NCBI RefSeq assembly: GCF_000264995.1
Contig: NW_006767436.1
Location: 1,939,011 to 2,003,010 of the forward strand
Length of the DNA stretch: 64,000 nt
Source of the DNA: Punctularia strigosozonata HHB-11173 SS5
Taxonomy: Eukaryota > Basidiomycota > Agaricomycetes > Corticiales > Punctulariaceae
Direction: 5' to 3'
Below the pieces are notes generated by a model that did no database searches, was not told where the DNA came from, and saw only the letters and a program-made list of their open reading frames with translations. The position numbers and the translations under genes were made by a program. This document shows positions 47,405 through 59,531 of the stretch, piece after piece. The stretch's first letter is position 1. Each line of letters opens with the position of its first letter.

Positions 47405-49009
47405 ACGATGAAGATCATCAACCGCCTGCCAGAACCTCACGAATACCAATACGTCCAACAACTCATCCTCGACCAACCTTCGCAGGCGATCACGGACGAA
47501 GCCCTTTCCGAGGTGCTGCGGAAGTGCATCCACCTGCAATCCGTGACGCTCACCGGGCTCGGGCGCGAGCTGACGGACGCGACGGTCATCGTCCTCGTCC
47601 AGTCCGCGTGGCAGCTCAAGGACGTCGACCTCTCCGGCTGCACGTCGCTCTCCGACCTCGCGATCATCGAACTCGCGGCGCACCGGTTCCGGGGGCAGGG
47701 CGGGGTGCGCGTCCATCCGCTCCGGTCCATCAAGCTGAACGGCATCCGCGGGCTGACCGACCCGGCGATCGGGGCGCTCGCGGAGACGTTCGGCGCCGGG
47801 CTGCGCGAGGTGGAGCTGTGCGAGCTGGGGCTGCTGACGGCGTCGAGCGTGCGCGATCTGTGGGGGTTCGGGAAGCGGCTGAGGCGGGTGCGGCTCGCGG
47901 GGTGCCGGCATCTGACCGAGGAGGCCTTCCCGTCCGCCAGGTGGCCGATCGTGGGCCCGGACGACGAGTCCGAGTCCGTGGTGTCGCTGTTCGACCCGGC
48001 GTTCATCCCCATCACGCCGTCCACGGAGGAAGCGCGAGACGAGCCGGGGCACGTCCGGCCGAAGACGTGGTTCGACATGATGCCGGACCTGCTGCTCGAG
48101 TTTCGGCTGCCGTCGCTGACGTTCTTGGACGTGAGCGGGTGCGAGAAGATCACGAACGCGGTGATCGGCGGGGTCGTGGGCCACGCGCCGAGGATACAGA
48201 CGCTGCTCGTCGCGGGGTGCTCGCTGCTGGACGACGGGGCGCTGGCGATCGTGTCGCGGCTCGGGAGCCACCTCGAGGTGCTGTCGCTGTCGCATTTGAA
48301 GCGGATCACGGACGCGGGCGTCGTCTGGCTCACGTACGGGTGCAAGCGGCTCGTGAACGTGGACGTGTCGCGTGGGTGCCCCCCTCCCCCCCCCTCTTTG
48401 TGCGATGTTCACTGATTTCAGTCGCGATGGGGCCGTTTTTTAGATTGCGCCAAGCTGACGGACCTGGCGGTGACCGAGTTTGGGTGCCAGCCCGAGTTGC
48501 AGAGCCTGAACGTGGCCAAGGTGCGGAAGGTGACGGACAACGCGGTGCTGTTCCTGGCCGAGCACGCGCCCAAGCTGGAGCGGCTGAATCTGGCGCACTG
48601 CGCCGGGGTGCGGAGGGACGCGGTGGAGGTGCTGCTGAGGAGACAGCGGGGGCTGAGCTACCTGAACGTGACGGGGGTGGTGCCCGCATTCGGCGAGCGG
48701 GCGTTTGCGCAGATGAGCGATCCGATGCAGGTACGTGGGGAGGGAATAGCCTCCGTCGGTTCGCGATGCGCCGATGCACCATATCTGTATTGACCCGAAC
48801 GACCGCTCTGTTTCCCCGTCCGTCCGAACGGGCTTATTTCGATGCAGATCGCGCGCTCAAAGTCGGCGGTGCCACTGGCGTTTTCGGGCGAAAGACTGCG
48901 GGCGTTGAGGACGTTCCTGGACGAGGAGGCGCGGAGGAGGCTGGAGGCGGAGGAGCGCAACGTGCCGTTCGTGCCACGGACCGATATCGACGAGGAAGAT
49001 CTGCGGTGA
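47405..49009 (+). CDS. Leucine-rich-repeat protein, AMN1/Grr1-like
   Basis: Three exons (47405-48371, 48444-48730, 48848-49009) join to 471 residues. At least ten cysteine-containing LRRs are visible. Examples are LKDVDLSGCTSLSDLAIIEL, LRRVRLAGCRHLTEEAF, LTFLDVSGCEKITNAVIGGV, IQTLLVAGCSLLDDGALAIV, LEVLSLSHLKRITDAGVVWL and LERLNLAHCAGVRRDAV. This is the repeat type of Grr1, Amn1 and Skp2-like proteins. No F-box is seen N-terminal of the repeats, so it resembles AMN1 more than a complete SCF receptor. It may be a protein-binding adaptor in cell-cycle or ubiquitin control. An upstream in-frame extension (from 47207) exists but looks like leader sequence. Confidence 0.82.
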
Positions 49010-50267
49010 CATATGGGCGGTGGATGTGTCGTCCCGAACGGGGATGGAGCCGATGGTGGGCAATGGGGCGGGGACGAGAGCTCGCTTTCGTGACATGCAT
49101 TGTACTTTTACGTCGCAGAGAACGGCAGATTACGACAGAGTAGTGCCGGCATTTCCGACGAGAATGGACCGCGCTGTTGGCAAAAAGGCGGAATGTCGAG
49201 GTTGCTATTCCGGACAGGTGGGATGCTATACTCGGAACGCGGTCCGTAGGCGGTAATGGAGTAGCCAGGGTGCGATAAGGGGTCGCGCGCAGATATAGCC
49301 TTCGGTAGAGGAGGAACCGGCATGTGCCAAGCTCGGATTAGCAGGCTCTCGCGAGGCTCGTCGTCGACGCGTTCGCGAGCAGAAATAACGCGTTTCTTGC
49401 GGGTGTCGACGAGCCCAGCTGACCGTACGTTGCACGCTGCGCGCGCACACGGCCGGATGGCTGGATTGAATCGCAGGGGCGGATCGCGGCAAGGGGACTG
49501 AATCGATGGATGGGGGGATGGGTATGTTTGCGTAGCTGCGAATTTGATCCTGGAATGGGAAGGGCGCCAGCCGTTCGGGCGTTGTGGGGCGGCCATGACA
49601 GCGATCGTCGACTGCGTGTATGACGACGGGGGACTTGTTGGGCAGGCGATGACCGCGTTGACGAGCGTCGCTGTCATCCGACGATGGCATCCAATAAACG
49701 CTGAGTCTAGACGAGGCGAGGGCGCATTCAATGGCGAATACGGCATTTCGTCGCGGATGAGAGACCAGTGCCCGGGAGCGCGTCGCACGAACGTGCCGAA
49801 GGGGTCGCTCGAGAAAGGAAGCACGCTCGCCGCGTTTGCCTGGTTGGCCGTCGCCTTATCGCGCACACCGGCGTATAAGCGCGCTCATGACGGGGCCAGT
49901 GGCCAACAATCCATCTGGTGCTGCCAGAGTCCGCTGACATCGCCGACTGACCAGCGTGAACTCGCTGCATGCCTGCCCGGCACACGTCCGCTCCCGATCA
50001 CGACCGCCACGCCGGACGCCGACTCCGCTTGTATTTTATATCGACACACGGACAACTCGACGTAAGCCCGCCGTCATCGTCGTCGTCGTCGCACCGAGTC
50101 CGCCGTCCCACCTTGCGAGCTGCGTGGTATGTGCGTGTCCGCCCTGGCCCGCGTTCCCCTGTCTCGCACCAGCTGACGCGCCCATCTCCTCCTCGCCTCT
50201 TTCTGCCCCAGCCACCTCGAGAGACGCCGCCGACCTGCTGCGACCCGCAGACGACAGCCAGAGGACG
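49010..50267. other. Intergenic 1.26 kb, GC-rich, no supported gene
   Basis: The region contains a 252-codon open frame on the minus strand (49108-49866). It lacks any recognisable domain and looks like a by-product of composition. The last 300 bp are the promoter and leader of the RhoGEF gene, with an AT-rich spot (TATTTTATATCG) near 50033. Confidence 0.45.
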
Positions 50268-53200
50268 ATGGAGACCCTGCTCTTCCAGCCCCGGCTGCCC
50301 GGAGCGGCAGCCGCGACGCCAGCCTACCCCTCGCCGTCCTCCTCCGCTTCAACCCATCACTCGCCGCGGTCCCTCCTCTACCGCCGCCGCTCCGGCCAGC
50401 TCTCCGAAGCCGTCCCCGCCCCCATGGCCCTTCCCCGGGACGCGGCGGATCAGCACACCCGCGTCGACGGCGGCGCTGCTCCCCGCACGCGGCCCGCCGT
50501 CTCCTCCTCCTCCACCGCCCGCCTCGCCCGGCGCGCCGCCCCTGCTGCTCTCCCCTTCCGCCCGCTCACGCCTATACTCTCTCCCTCGCTCCTGACGTCC
50601 CTCAACTCGCTCGACTCCACGCTCGGCGGCTCCCACCCGGCGTCAGACGCGATCGACGACTATCTCACCCAGGGACGCCCCCTGCCCACCGCCTCCGATC
50701 CCGATCCCGCCTCGCCCCCGGCCCCGCTCTGGACGTCCACCCCTCCCACGCCGCCGCCTTCGGCCTCCCCGCAGCTGCACCCCCATCCGCGCCCGGACGA
50801 CCACAAGCCCACCCGCGGTCGCCCATCAGAGCGCCCGTACTCGCTCGCCTGGTTCCCCGACGCGTCCATGAGAACAAGCCCATCCGGACGCGACGATCCG
50901 GCGCAACGGGCTCGCCGACGGGCCTCCACGCTTTTCCAGGTCGACGACGGCGCGGAGATGGCCCGATCGCGTTCGCCGAGCCCGCTCAGGCTGCGACGGC
51001 GCACCTCCGCCGCTTCCGCGCGCAGAGACGGCTCGGAAGAGCCCCGGACGTCGCCCGCCCGTCCGCACAAACGCCCGCCGATCTTCCACATCCCCACCGG
51101 CACCACGGACGACGACCACCGCTCCTCCCTCGGCATCCTCTCTTCCGACGGCGGCGAACGCGGCGACGACGAGAACGGCTCCGATGCGGAGGACGACGTC
51201 AAGTCGAGGGAGCCGTCGGAGGAGCGGCGGGCGTACGAGCGCGAAAAGACGAGGCATCGCAAGTACCACGCGCTGATGGAGCTTCTCATGACCGAAGTCG
51301 GGTATCTGCAGGACCTCCGCGTTCTCGTCCATGTGAGTTCTCCACGACGGCTAGCGCAGCAAGGCCGCTGACAGCGGGCTTCGCCAGGTCTACCTGCAGC
51401 AGCTTTCCGCTCTGACGACACGCTCTGCCACGCCTGTCGCTCTCGCATTTACTCGCCTCCCGCCTCCCCCTCCGGCGTCCCACAGCGCGAGCGGCAGCCA
51501 CTCGCGCGCCAACTCGGGGTCCCGGCTGCCCACGCCCCCCTTGGGCAGCAACGGCGTCACTTCCTCCCCGTCCGCCTCTGCGACGCACTCCCCAGAGTCG
51601 AGTCCCAGGATCGCCAAGGACAAGGACAAGAGCCCGGCCAAGTCGCTCTTGTCCGCCGCGCAAACCGACGCGATCCGACGCAACGCGGATCAGCTGCTCC
51701 AGTTCCACGAGTGGTTCACGTTCGAGCTGCGGGAAGCCGTCAAGCTCCACGGGTTCGATCTCGAGGACGAAGAGGCACCCGGGAGGAACAAGGAGCCTCC
51801 CGCGATCGAGCACATTGACGCCGCCATCGTCGCGGTCATGACCAAGTTCACCACCCAAGTACGTCGAACGCAAGCCTTCACCACGTCGCTTGCACTGACG
51901 GATGCCATTCGTAGGCTTCGCTTTTCAACGTGTACCAGTTTTACTGCTCGCGGCAGACCGAAGCCGCCGACGCGGTGCGCAAGTTGCAGCACACCTACCA
52001 AACGGAGTGGGACCACTACGAACAGCGCTGCCAGTTCCTCGTCACCCGCGGCATCGAAGAGGAAACGCGACTGCGGAAAAACTCCGAGTCTTGCGCGATG
52101 GGAGGGCGTTCGAACGCCGTCATCCTGCCGGACGACCCTCCCGGAACGGACGCGGACGCGGACTTTGTAGCCCGGAGACGGAGACGGCACTCGACCTCCT
52201 CGCTCGCGCCCGTCGCGTTCACTACCAAGTCCCTTTGGAACGGCAGCGCGGCCGCCAAGCCCGAGCCGGGCGGCTCTTCGCGTTCGCAGGCCTCGCGCCT
52301 CTGCCTCTTGGACTACCTCGTCAAGCCCGTGCAGCGGATCTGCAGGTACCCGCTCCTCTTCGACCCGCTCAAGGCGCGGAAGGGCTCGAACGCCCACGCC
52401 GCGCAGAACTCGTACGCCCACGGCGAGCTCCGCCTCCCGAACAGCCTCACGGCCGATATCGTGATCGAGAGCGCGTCCCAGGCGATGCGGCACGTCATCT
52501 CCATGGTCGACGAGGCGCGCGACCGCCAGGACGTGTTCACCAAGTCGGCGCTGATCGCGTCGCGCATTTCCCGACCCTCGGCCGCGACGCACGGCCTCTC
52601 GGCCGACTTTATGGACTCGCTGGGCCCGTGCATGCTCGCGGGTTCGTTGGACGTGATGCAGGAGCACAAGGAAGTGTCGAGCGGCGTGCTGGACGTCAAG
52701 TACCTCGGCGCTTTCTTGTACGCGGGCGGGTACCTGCTCATGGTGAAGGCCATCGAGGGCAAGGGCAAGTCGAGGGTGTACGAGCCTAGGCACTGGTTCT
52801 CGCTGGTGGGATCTGATCTCGTGGACGTCCCCGAGGACGAAGGTACGTGATGACCTCTCGCTTCGGTGCTCGAACACGAAAACCTGACTCTCGAGGTCGC
52901 AGCGCTACTGCCGTGCTCGTTCTGCATCGTCGTTTGCGGCCGTCGGTTCAACCTGACCGCCGCTTGCAGGCACGAGAAACAGATCTGGATGGCGTCGATC
53001 CGCCAGGCGCTCACGTCGGAACCGGCATGGGCGAAGGAGCCCACCTCCAGCATCCACCGCGCGAGCAAAACCGAGGCGCCCGCTCCTCCCGACGATCCCG
53101 GTTCCAGCGAGTCGGGTACCACGCCGGATCGCGTCCGCCCCGAGGGCCGGTCTCCCCCTCCTTCGTCCTTCAAGGAGCGCGGAGTAGACGCGTCCGGACA

Positions 53201-54350
53201 GAGTACCCCCGGCCGTCGCATGTCAGCCACCTCCGTCAAGACCGTCTCCTCCGGCGCGGAGGACGTCCTCGTCCGCCGATCGTCTGCCGCGCACAGGAAA
53301 GAGACGAACCGTGCGCTCGCCGACGTGCTGTCCACCATCATCTCCTCTGCTCGCTTTCAAGCGGAGACGCACGACGAGGAGCTGTTCAGGGGTCCGAAGC
53401 GGCCAGGGGGCGTGTCGAGGACCAACTCGACCCTCAGCATGACCGGCATGGGCATCGCCGCGAAGGACCGACTGCGCGGGCGCGAGAGCGTGCTCGTCGC
53501 CCGTCGGGGTAGCTACGCCTCGGACGTGGCCATGCTCCCTCACTCCGGGGATGCCATCGTCGATTACCAGCGCATGACGCTCTCCCGCGGCAAGTCCAAA
53601 TCAGCCAAGGCGCAGCTCAAGAAGGCGCTCGCCATTTCGCCCATCGTGGTGGTCCCGACGGAGCTGAAGGACAACGGCCAACACACCGTCGATTTGAGCC
53701 GCCCCCCGGCGTCGCACTCCCCCGACGGCTCGACCGATTCGGAGGATATCCTCCACGCCCCGAGGTCTGCGATCGATCTGACTTATGCGCCGGTCGTCTC
53801 CCCGGACCTGGACGCCCCGATCGTCGTCCTCCCTGCAGACGCTGCCTATCGACCCAAACGGACTCGGTCCATGGTCGACAACGTCCGCGACTTTTTCGCC
53901 TCTCGACCCTCGTCCCCGTCTACTTCCCTTTCTTCCATCGGTCGGCCCAGCTCCGTCGTCGTCTCGTCCGACTCCCCCAGTAACCCATCCCCGAGCCGCT
54001 TCAGGTGGCTGGTGAACCGGTCTCTTCGAAAGCGCGTGTGGAGCAATCCAGACGTCCCGAAGCAGGAGGGCTCGTCGCCGTCGCCGTCGACACCGGCCAA
54101 CGATGAGGACACGCTTCTCCCTGCGGAGCCGTACTCGGCCACCACTCTCAGAACCATCGTCGAGGCCGCCCCTCTGGGAGGCTCGAGCGCGACCATCACG
54201 CGCCATAGATCCCTCCTTTCTCCCTTGTCGCGCGAGACAGACACGTTGCGATCCAAACGATCCAACGGGCCTTCGCGGCGCAAGTCGATAAAGCACGTCC
54301 TGTTCTCGGGCCGCGCTGACGCCTCCGGCGCCGCTCAGGCGCCTTCATAA
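50268..54350 (+). CDS. Rho guanine-nucleotide exchange factor, DH-PH (A)
   Basis: Four exons (50268-51332, 51388-51858, 51915-52842, 52903-54350) join to 1,303 residues. About 330 disordered Ser/Pro/Arg-rich residues precede the DH domain, which starts at RKYHALMELLMTEVGYLQDL (CR1). The conserved CR3 helix is LCLLDYLVKPVQRICRYPLL near residue 650. A PH domain follows (GAFLYAGGYLLMVKA ... CSFCIVVCGRRFNLTAACRH ... IWMASIRQAL). The C-terminal ~470 residues are disordered with many Ser-Pro and basic Arg-x-x-Ser sites. It should activate a Rho-type GTPase (Rho1, Cdc42 or Rac) at sites of polarised growth; which one cannot be read. Start at METLLFQPRLPG; the frame is open 104 codons further upstream without a better ATG context. 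Confidence 0.88.
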
Positions 54351-54482
54351 GCCCCATCGTCGTTTCGTTCCTTCTTCGCCTGTTTTAATCATAACCCATA
54401 GATACCCTCATTCATCCACGCGTAGCACCGTTTCACGCACAGCACGCAGTCTTCCCCTTGGCATATATAGTGACCCTTTCAT

Positions 54483-57400
54483 TCAACGCAATAGCAGCAT
54501 GTATGTGTATGTATTAGACGCGCATAGCATCTTGTGCATCGGATCGAACGTAGATGACAGCAGCGATAACTTTCGAAAGCAAAAAAAATGATAGCAAGCA
54601 CGAGAAAGTCGGGTGTGGGTGACCTGAGGTCCCGCCAGGGTATCAGGGTATGAGTCCGTGCGCACGTAATAGGGCACCCCATCTGCGCGTTTGATCGTGT
54701 CAGCGTGGGGTTCATGACCGCGGAGGAAAGGCAAGTGGGAAACTGACTGTTCCTGCTGCATCTCCAACTCCACGACCTTCCGTTTCAAATGTCTGTTGGC
54801 GAGAACCATCAGGCGGTATACGGACACTAGGTCGAGAATGGGACCTACGAATTCTCCTGGGCGTGGGCGTTCCGCGTTTCCATAGCCTTTTGCAGCTCTT
54901 TGGTCATCGCTCTGAAGGCGTCATCTCTCGGTAGACTGGCGTCGTTGAAGAGCTCGGAGAGCTCGTCGTTGAAGGCCTAGACAGAGATTCATATCACTCG
55001 TCGGGACGGGAGCTTCCGAGCGATCCCTTACCTCATACATGATCTCCTTCTCCGTGGTGCAGTCGTCCAGAAGGCTCTTGACAAGCTCGAGCTGACGTCT
55101 GCTGTTCTGCACTTCAGCTGCCTTCCTCTCCTCGGCCGCGGACTTCTGCTTGGGGACGTCAGAAGTGGTCAGCGTGGGAAACCGTTGTTCCGTACCTCGC
55201 AAAGTTCAGCTGCCATCGCTTGGATGCTGGCCTTTATGGCGTCAGCGGAGCTCGCGATACGTCTTAGCCCTTGCTCGATATCCGTGACGGGCTCGTCCAG
55301 CGCGCCCCAAGGGTCGTTCTCGGACTTTCTAGCAGGACTGGGCGGTTTGAAGACGGACGCGTTGATCAGGCTCCGCGAGCGCGTTCGGGTCAGTGCTTCG
55401 CTCCGCTTGCCTATGAGCTTCCGCATTTCGTCCATCCTCGCTTGGGCCTCCTTTGTCTACATGGATCGTAAGCGAATCTTTGGAACCGAAGCGGCGGTCC
55501 GCACTCACGACCGGAGCCGAGTTTTGAAGAGCGAGGCGCGTGAGCGACTTGTCGGGGGAGGCCGGCCGACTGCTCTTATCCGGGGAGGAGGGACGGCTCT
55601 GAGCCTCGTCCTCGGCAGAACGGATGCGGTCAATTTCAAGGCGTATCCGCTTGACCGCCCGACTGGCAGACTCCGCCTGTTCACAATGTCAGGAACAGCG
55701 AGTAGAGATGCAGTAAGTCGTTACTCACGTCCTCCTTCGTCGCTTCCAATCTCCTCAGGATAGCTTCTGGATCCGACCGAAGCGGCGAAACGGAGCCTAG
55801 TCGCGAGGTGCTGGCAGATAATGGTGATATATCCTTGACAGACGCGGGCATCGGTGATGTCTTCGTGAGCGAGTACCTGCCAGGTGTCCGTCGGACCGCC
55901 CCGGGGGATGTTCCCGAATTTGACGAGCGAACCGAGGTCTTCTTGTTGATGGCGAGCGGCTCCACACTGGTCGGAATCTTAGAGGGGGCGGCGATGTGAG
56001 ATGCTTTAGGCGTCGCATCGGCATTGTTGGTGGTGGGACCGAATGGCATCCGCTTGCTTCTGGGCAACGGCGAACGCGCAGGCGTCACTGGGGGGCTAGG
56101 CATAGTGGCCAACGTCGACTCAGACGTGGGGGAGATTCCGGCTGGTGAGAAAATCCCAGTGAGCGGTACGGCAGGCAGAGCGCGGGGACTTGTAGGTCGC
56201 TGAGGTGGAAGAGGAGAGGGCGACCGAGGGCCCAGAGGTCTCGGTCCACCGGTGGGCAAGGACGATGCTCTCGACCGCGAGCTTCGAGGGGATACATCCG
56301 ACTCCCTGGACGCGCGAGAATCCGGTCGCTGCGGATAATCGCGGGACGAGCTGGACGAAGGACGAGGAGGAAGCTCGCGAGAACCTCTAGAGGAAGGTCG
56401 GACAGGAGACTGTTGAGATTGTCGGGAGGCACGGGATACTGGTCTGTTGGGCCGAGGAGGTTCCTCTGGAGATATATAACATGTTAGCGACGGATACACT
56501 AAACGGAAAATATGCATGCCTTCAAGTATTGTATCCGTTACGGGATGCTCTAAGTGCATTGGGGTAACGTCGTGTTGATTTCTACTATTGCGCCGAGCCA
56601 GCTCAAGCTGCAAAGTCAAATTCCAATCCGACGTGTCGTGGGTAACCTCGTCAAGCAGTTTACCGTCTGCATCCTCTACGTCACTATAGTCCAATTCCCT
56701 TTCTGCAGATGGAGACCGGGACTCGGCAGACGTCGAAGCAGCGCTGAGACGAGATGGTGTTCTCTCCAGGTCGTTCTCAGAAGAGTGTCGGTGATGAGAC
56801 GTTGATTTGTTTCGCTTGAGAAGTTTCCGCGCCCTCGGCGTCTTGTCGCTCGTAGCAGTTTCGTCATCATCCATCGACATGATGCTCGTTGCGGCCGTAG
56901 AGTTGGTCCGAGACGTCGTTTTCGTGAGTTGACTGTCTAGCGTCGTGGTCGTGGTCGCCGTGGTCGTGGTATACAAGGACGACCGACTGGCTGCCGACTT
57001 CGACCTCGAGCGTCGATAGCTCCCGTTGACGGAGTTCCCGAACAGATCGCTCTTTATGGATCCCGGCCGTGCGTTGAACAGGTTGCGAGATATGGCGTCG
57101 AGACCAAACATCGCTGCACGTGAACGGGAGCTAGCGGTTGGTGTCGAGGGAAGAGAGTTTTTCCCGGTGCGGAACTTGAACAAACCATATTGGTGGACTA
57201 CGCACAGTGATGAGCTAGGTCTAAACCTGAATACTCTTCCAGACCTACTGGTTTGGACTATACGGGAAGGCACTCTCGCCGATTGCACAATGTCCTCCTC
57301 CGGCTCCTCGTTGGGATCATTTGACGTGACGGTGTACCGCGAAACTTCTCCGGCCATTGGCTGAACCCTTACCACGACCAGCGGCGGTCCGTTGACGCCA

Positions 57401-59531
57401 AAAGGAAGGGCATCAGAAGATCCCAGTTCGTCAATGTGCACAACGATCTTCGTCTGTACATAGCCGAGATAACATGAGGTCATCATCCACCGAATGATGA
57501 CGTCTACCTACCTTCCTTGACTCCTTCAAAAACGCCGTGCGCTGATAGATATTGAAGAAGGTCTTCGCAAGCGTAGTCCTTCCGCCCCGGGACTCTACTT
57601 CCTGCTCTTCCGCTGCTAATGCCACAGAGAGACCTGCTCGCGTGCGGTAGTTCGCTTGTGCATGCCAGAGGTTCTGCAGAAAGCGCTCCTTGTTTGCCTC
57701 GGCACGAGCTGGTTTAATCGTTGCGGAGGGTTGCGGGTTCACGATTGTGAGAGCACGGAAAGGTCGACCGGACCAGCGGTCGGACTCATCCTCGACAGGG
57801 GTCTCAAGGTACAGGTGAATATCTAGTAAGAGTTCAGTTTATCTATGCCCCAGACACGCAAGGAAACCATCACCTGAACCACCGACGTCGGTCACGACCA
57901 CATCCGTGATCTCGACTACGCCCTTGCACACGAGACCACTTTTCTTTGATAACGAACTCGGAGTTCGTGTAACCTTCTCTAATTCGTCTAACCCGGCCAG
58001 TGCTCGCCCACCTTTCTCTCCGTTCGGTCTCTTTACAATCATCAACTTGTCGTCGAACAGGAAGAGCGAACAATGCAGCATAGCCACTGGGCCGGTGCCG
58101 CTTGTTCCCCTCTCGAGTCCTCCTGCAGAGAAGTCTCCGGATCCCGAGGTAGACGCGATCACGTCTTCGCAGTCTACGCAATCAAGAAACCGCCGAGAGT
58201 TCGAGATGAGCGCCGGCGGAAAGTGGTGCACTGCGGCTGCCAGGCGATACATGGCGGCGCCACGCTTGGTCTGCTCATCAGTTTCGGCTTGGGCTATTTT
58301 ACTCGCGAGCTCATCTGCTTCGAGGAGCTTGGCGCGTCGTGGATCGTCAGGGCCCATGAACTTGATCATAGTGCGAAAGAGCAGGGTGTACCGCGGAATA
58401 CGCTGCACTGGGTCCATGAGTAGTTCTCGCAGGCCGACACGATTTCGTGTGTCCGAGTTGGAGTATTTGATACGCTGCGACGCGTCAGTCTAATGGATAG
58501 GATTCCGGACGATCGATGGGACTCACATCCACGAACTTGTAGAAGCTAGACGACTTCTTCGACATTTCACGCTCGAAGATGGTCTGTGCGCTCTCGCGTA
58601 TGTCGTAGTACTGTTTATAATTCTCGAAACCACGTAAATCTCGAAAATGTTTGAGCGCAACGTCTCCCACATCGCGGTCCTTGTTCTGCACCATGATCTC
58701 CAGGTCTTCCAAGAAAGCTTCATTGACAGGTAACAACGCGTCAATGTTCCCGAACAAGGTCTTCGCTTCGTATTGGTGAAGGATGGCAGTATCTTTGGAT
58801 CGAGAAAATTCGCGTAGCGGATCGGCATAGTCATGTTTGAGGTGCCGTAATCGCCGTACGTAGGAGCGCTCCGTGTTTACAAGCTCCTCTATCACATCAG
58901 CGAGCGCGCTCGTGTCTGTTGTGGACCGTTTCCCGGAATGAGGTTGCTACGAAACACGTCAGCGGCGATAAGGACGAACCGGACAGTAGCTCATACAGAT
59001 GAGGAAGATTGATCAGTACTCTCATGAGCTGTAGATGTCGAGGGATCGGAACCGACCGGCTTTCCGAGAGATAAAAGCATGTCCTGCACGTCTGAAACAC
59101 CCATGGATTGGCATGGTACACGATGAAGGATTGTGGAGCGTACTTTCGGAGGACTCGCGCCCTGCAGTCGCACCTTCGACAACCACGCCGCAGAAGAAAG
59201 CCCGCCTTGTAACTGAAGGCCCTGACCTGAAGGGAGGCAGGTAGTCATCGCCAGTCGCCAAAGGCACCACCTTGCGCGGTGAAGAGTTGAGAGCCATAGC
59301 CGTTGTCGCCGTCGCCGAAAGTACCAAGAAGTGGGGAGATCTGTGGGTGCCCACTGAAGATAGAAGGGGAAGCACTCGAGGACTGTATCAAAGGGCCGGA
59401 GTATAAAGCAAGGCACCGCTTCACGGTCACCGCACCATCCAGGGCCGAACAAACCAAGTAAACCTTGACATAACCACGCGGTCATCACGTGGCCGCGTAG
59501 ATATCCCGTCATTGATCGGGGACGCCTCCAT
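54483..59531 (-). CDS. Rho guanine-nucleotide exchange factor, DH-PH with C-terminal coiled coil (B)
   Basis: A minus-strand gene of about 5 kb. The proposed start at 59531 (MEASPINDGISTRPRDDRVV) joins via a short intron to SASPSIFSGHPQISPLL. The DH domain is ELVNTERSYVRRLRHLKHDY (CR1, about 58890) and LLMDPVQRIPRYTLLFRTMI (CR3, about 58420). A PH-like region follows (MLHCSLFLFDDKLMIVKRPN ... LYLETPVED...). A very long disordered Ser/Pro/Arg exon (57486-55681) precedes coiled coils (EDAESASRAVKRIRLEIDRI, then DIEQGLRRIASSADAIKASI), ending with VYRLMVLANRHLKRKVVELE. This is the layout of large fungal RhoGEFs that act at septa or tips. The 3' end is uncertain: the frame stays open to about 54483. 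It lies tail-to-tail with RhoGEF A. The start codon overlaps that of the divergent lipase gene. Confidence 0.8.

Noticed and set aside
47357-48412. 351-codon frame antisense to the LRR gene, and a 539-codon shifted frame on the plus strand
   Set aside because: Both are Arg/Pro/Gly/Ala-rich mirror images of the well-supported LRR coding sequence.
49108-49866. 252-codon open frame on the minus strand between the LRR and RhoGEF genes
   Set aside because: No domain, no plausible splice partners, repetitive Pro/Arg/Ser content and high-GC surroundings; best explained by composition.
58480-58510. tRNA-like string AGTCTAATGGATAGGATTCCGG
   Set aside because: It lies in a minus-strand intron of RhoGEF B and cannot be folded into a cloverleaf; no T-loop GTTCGA follows at the right distance.
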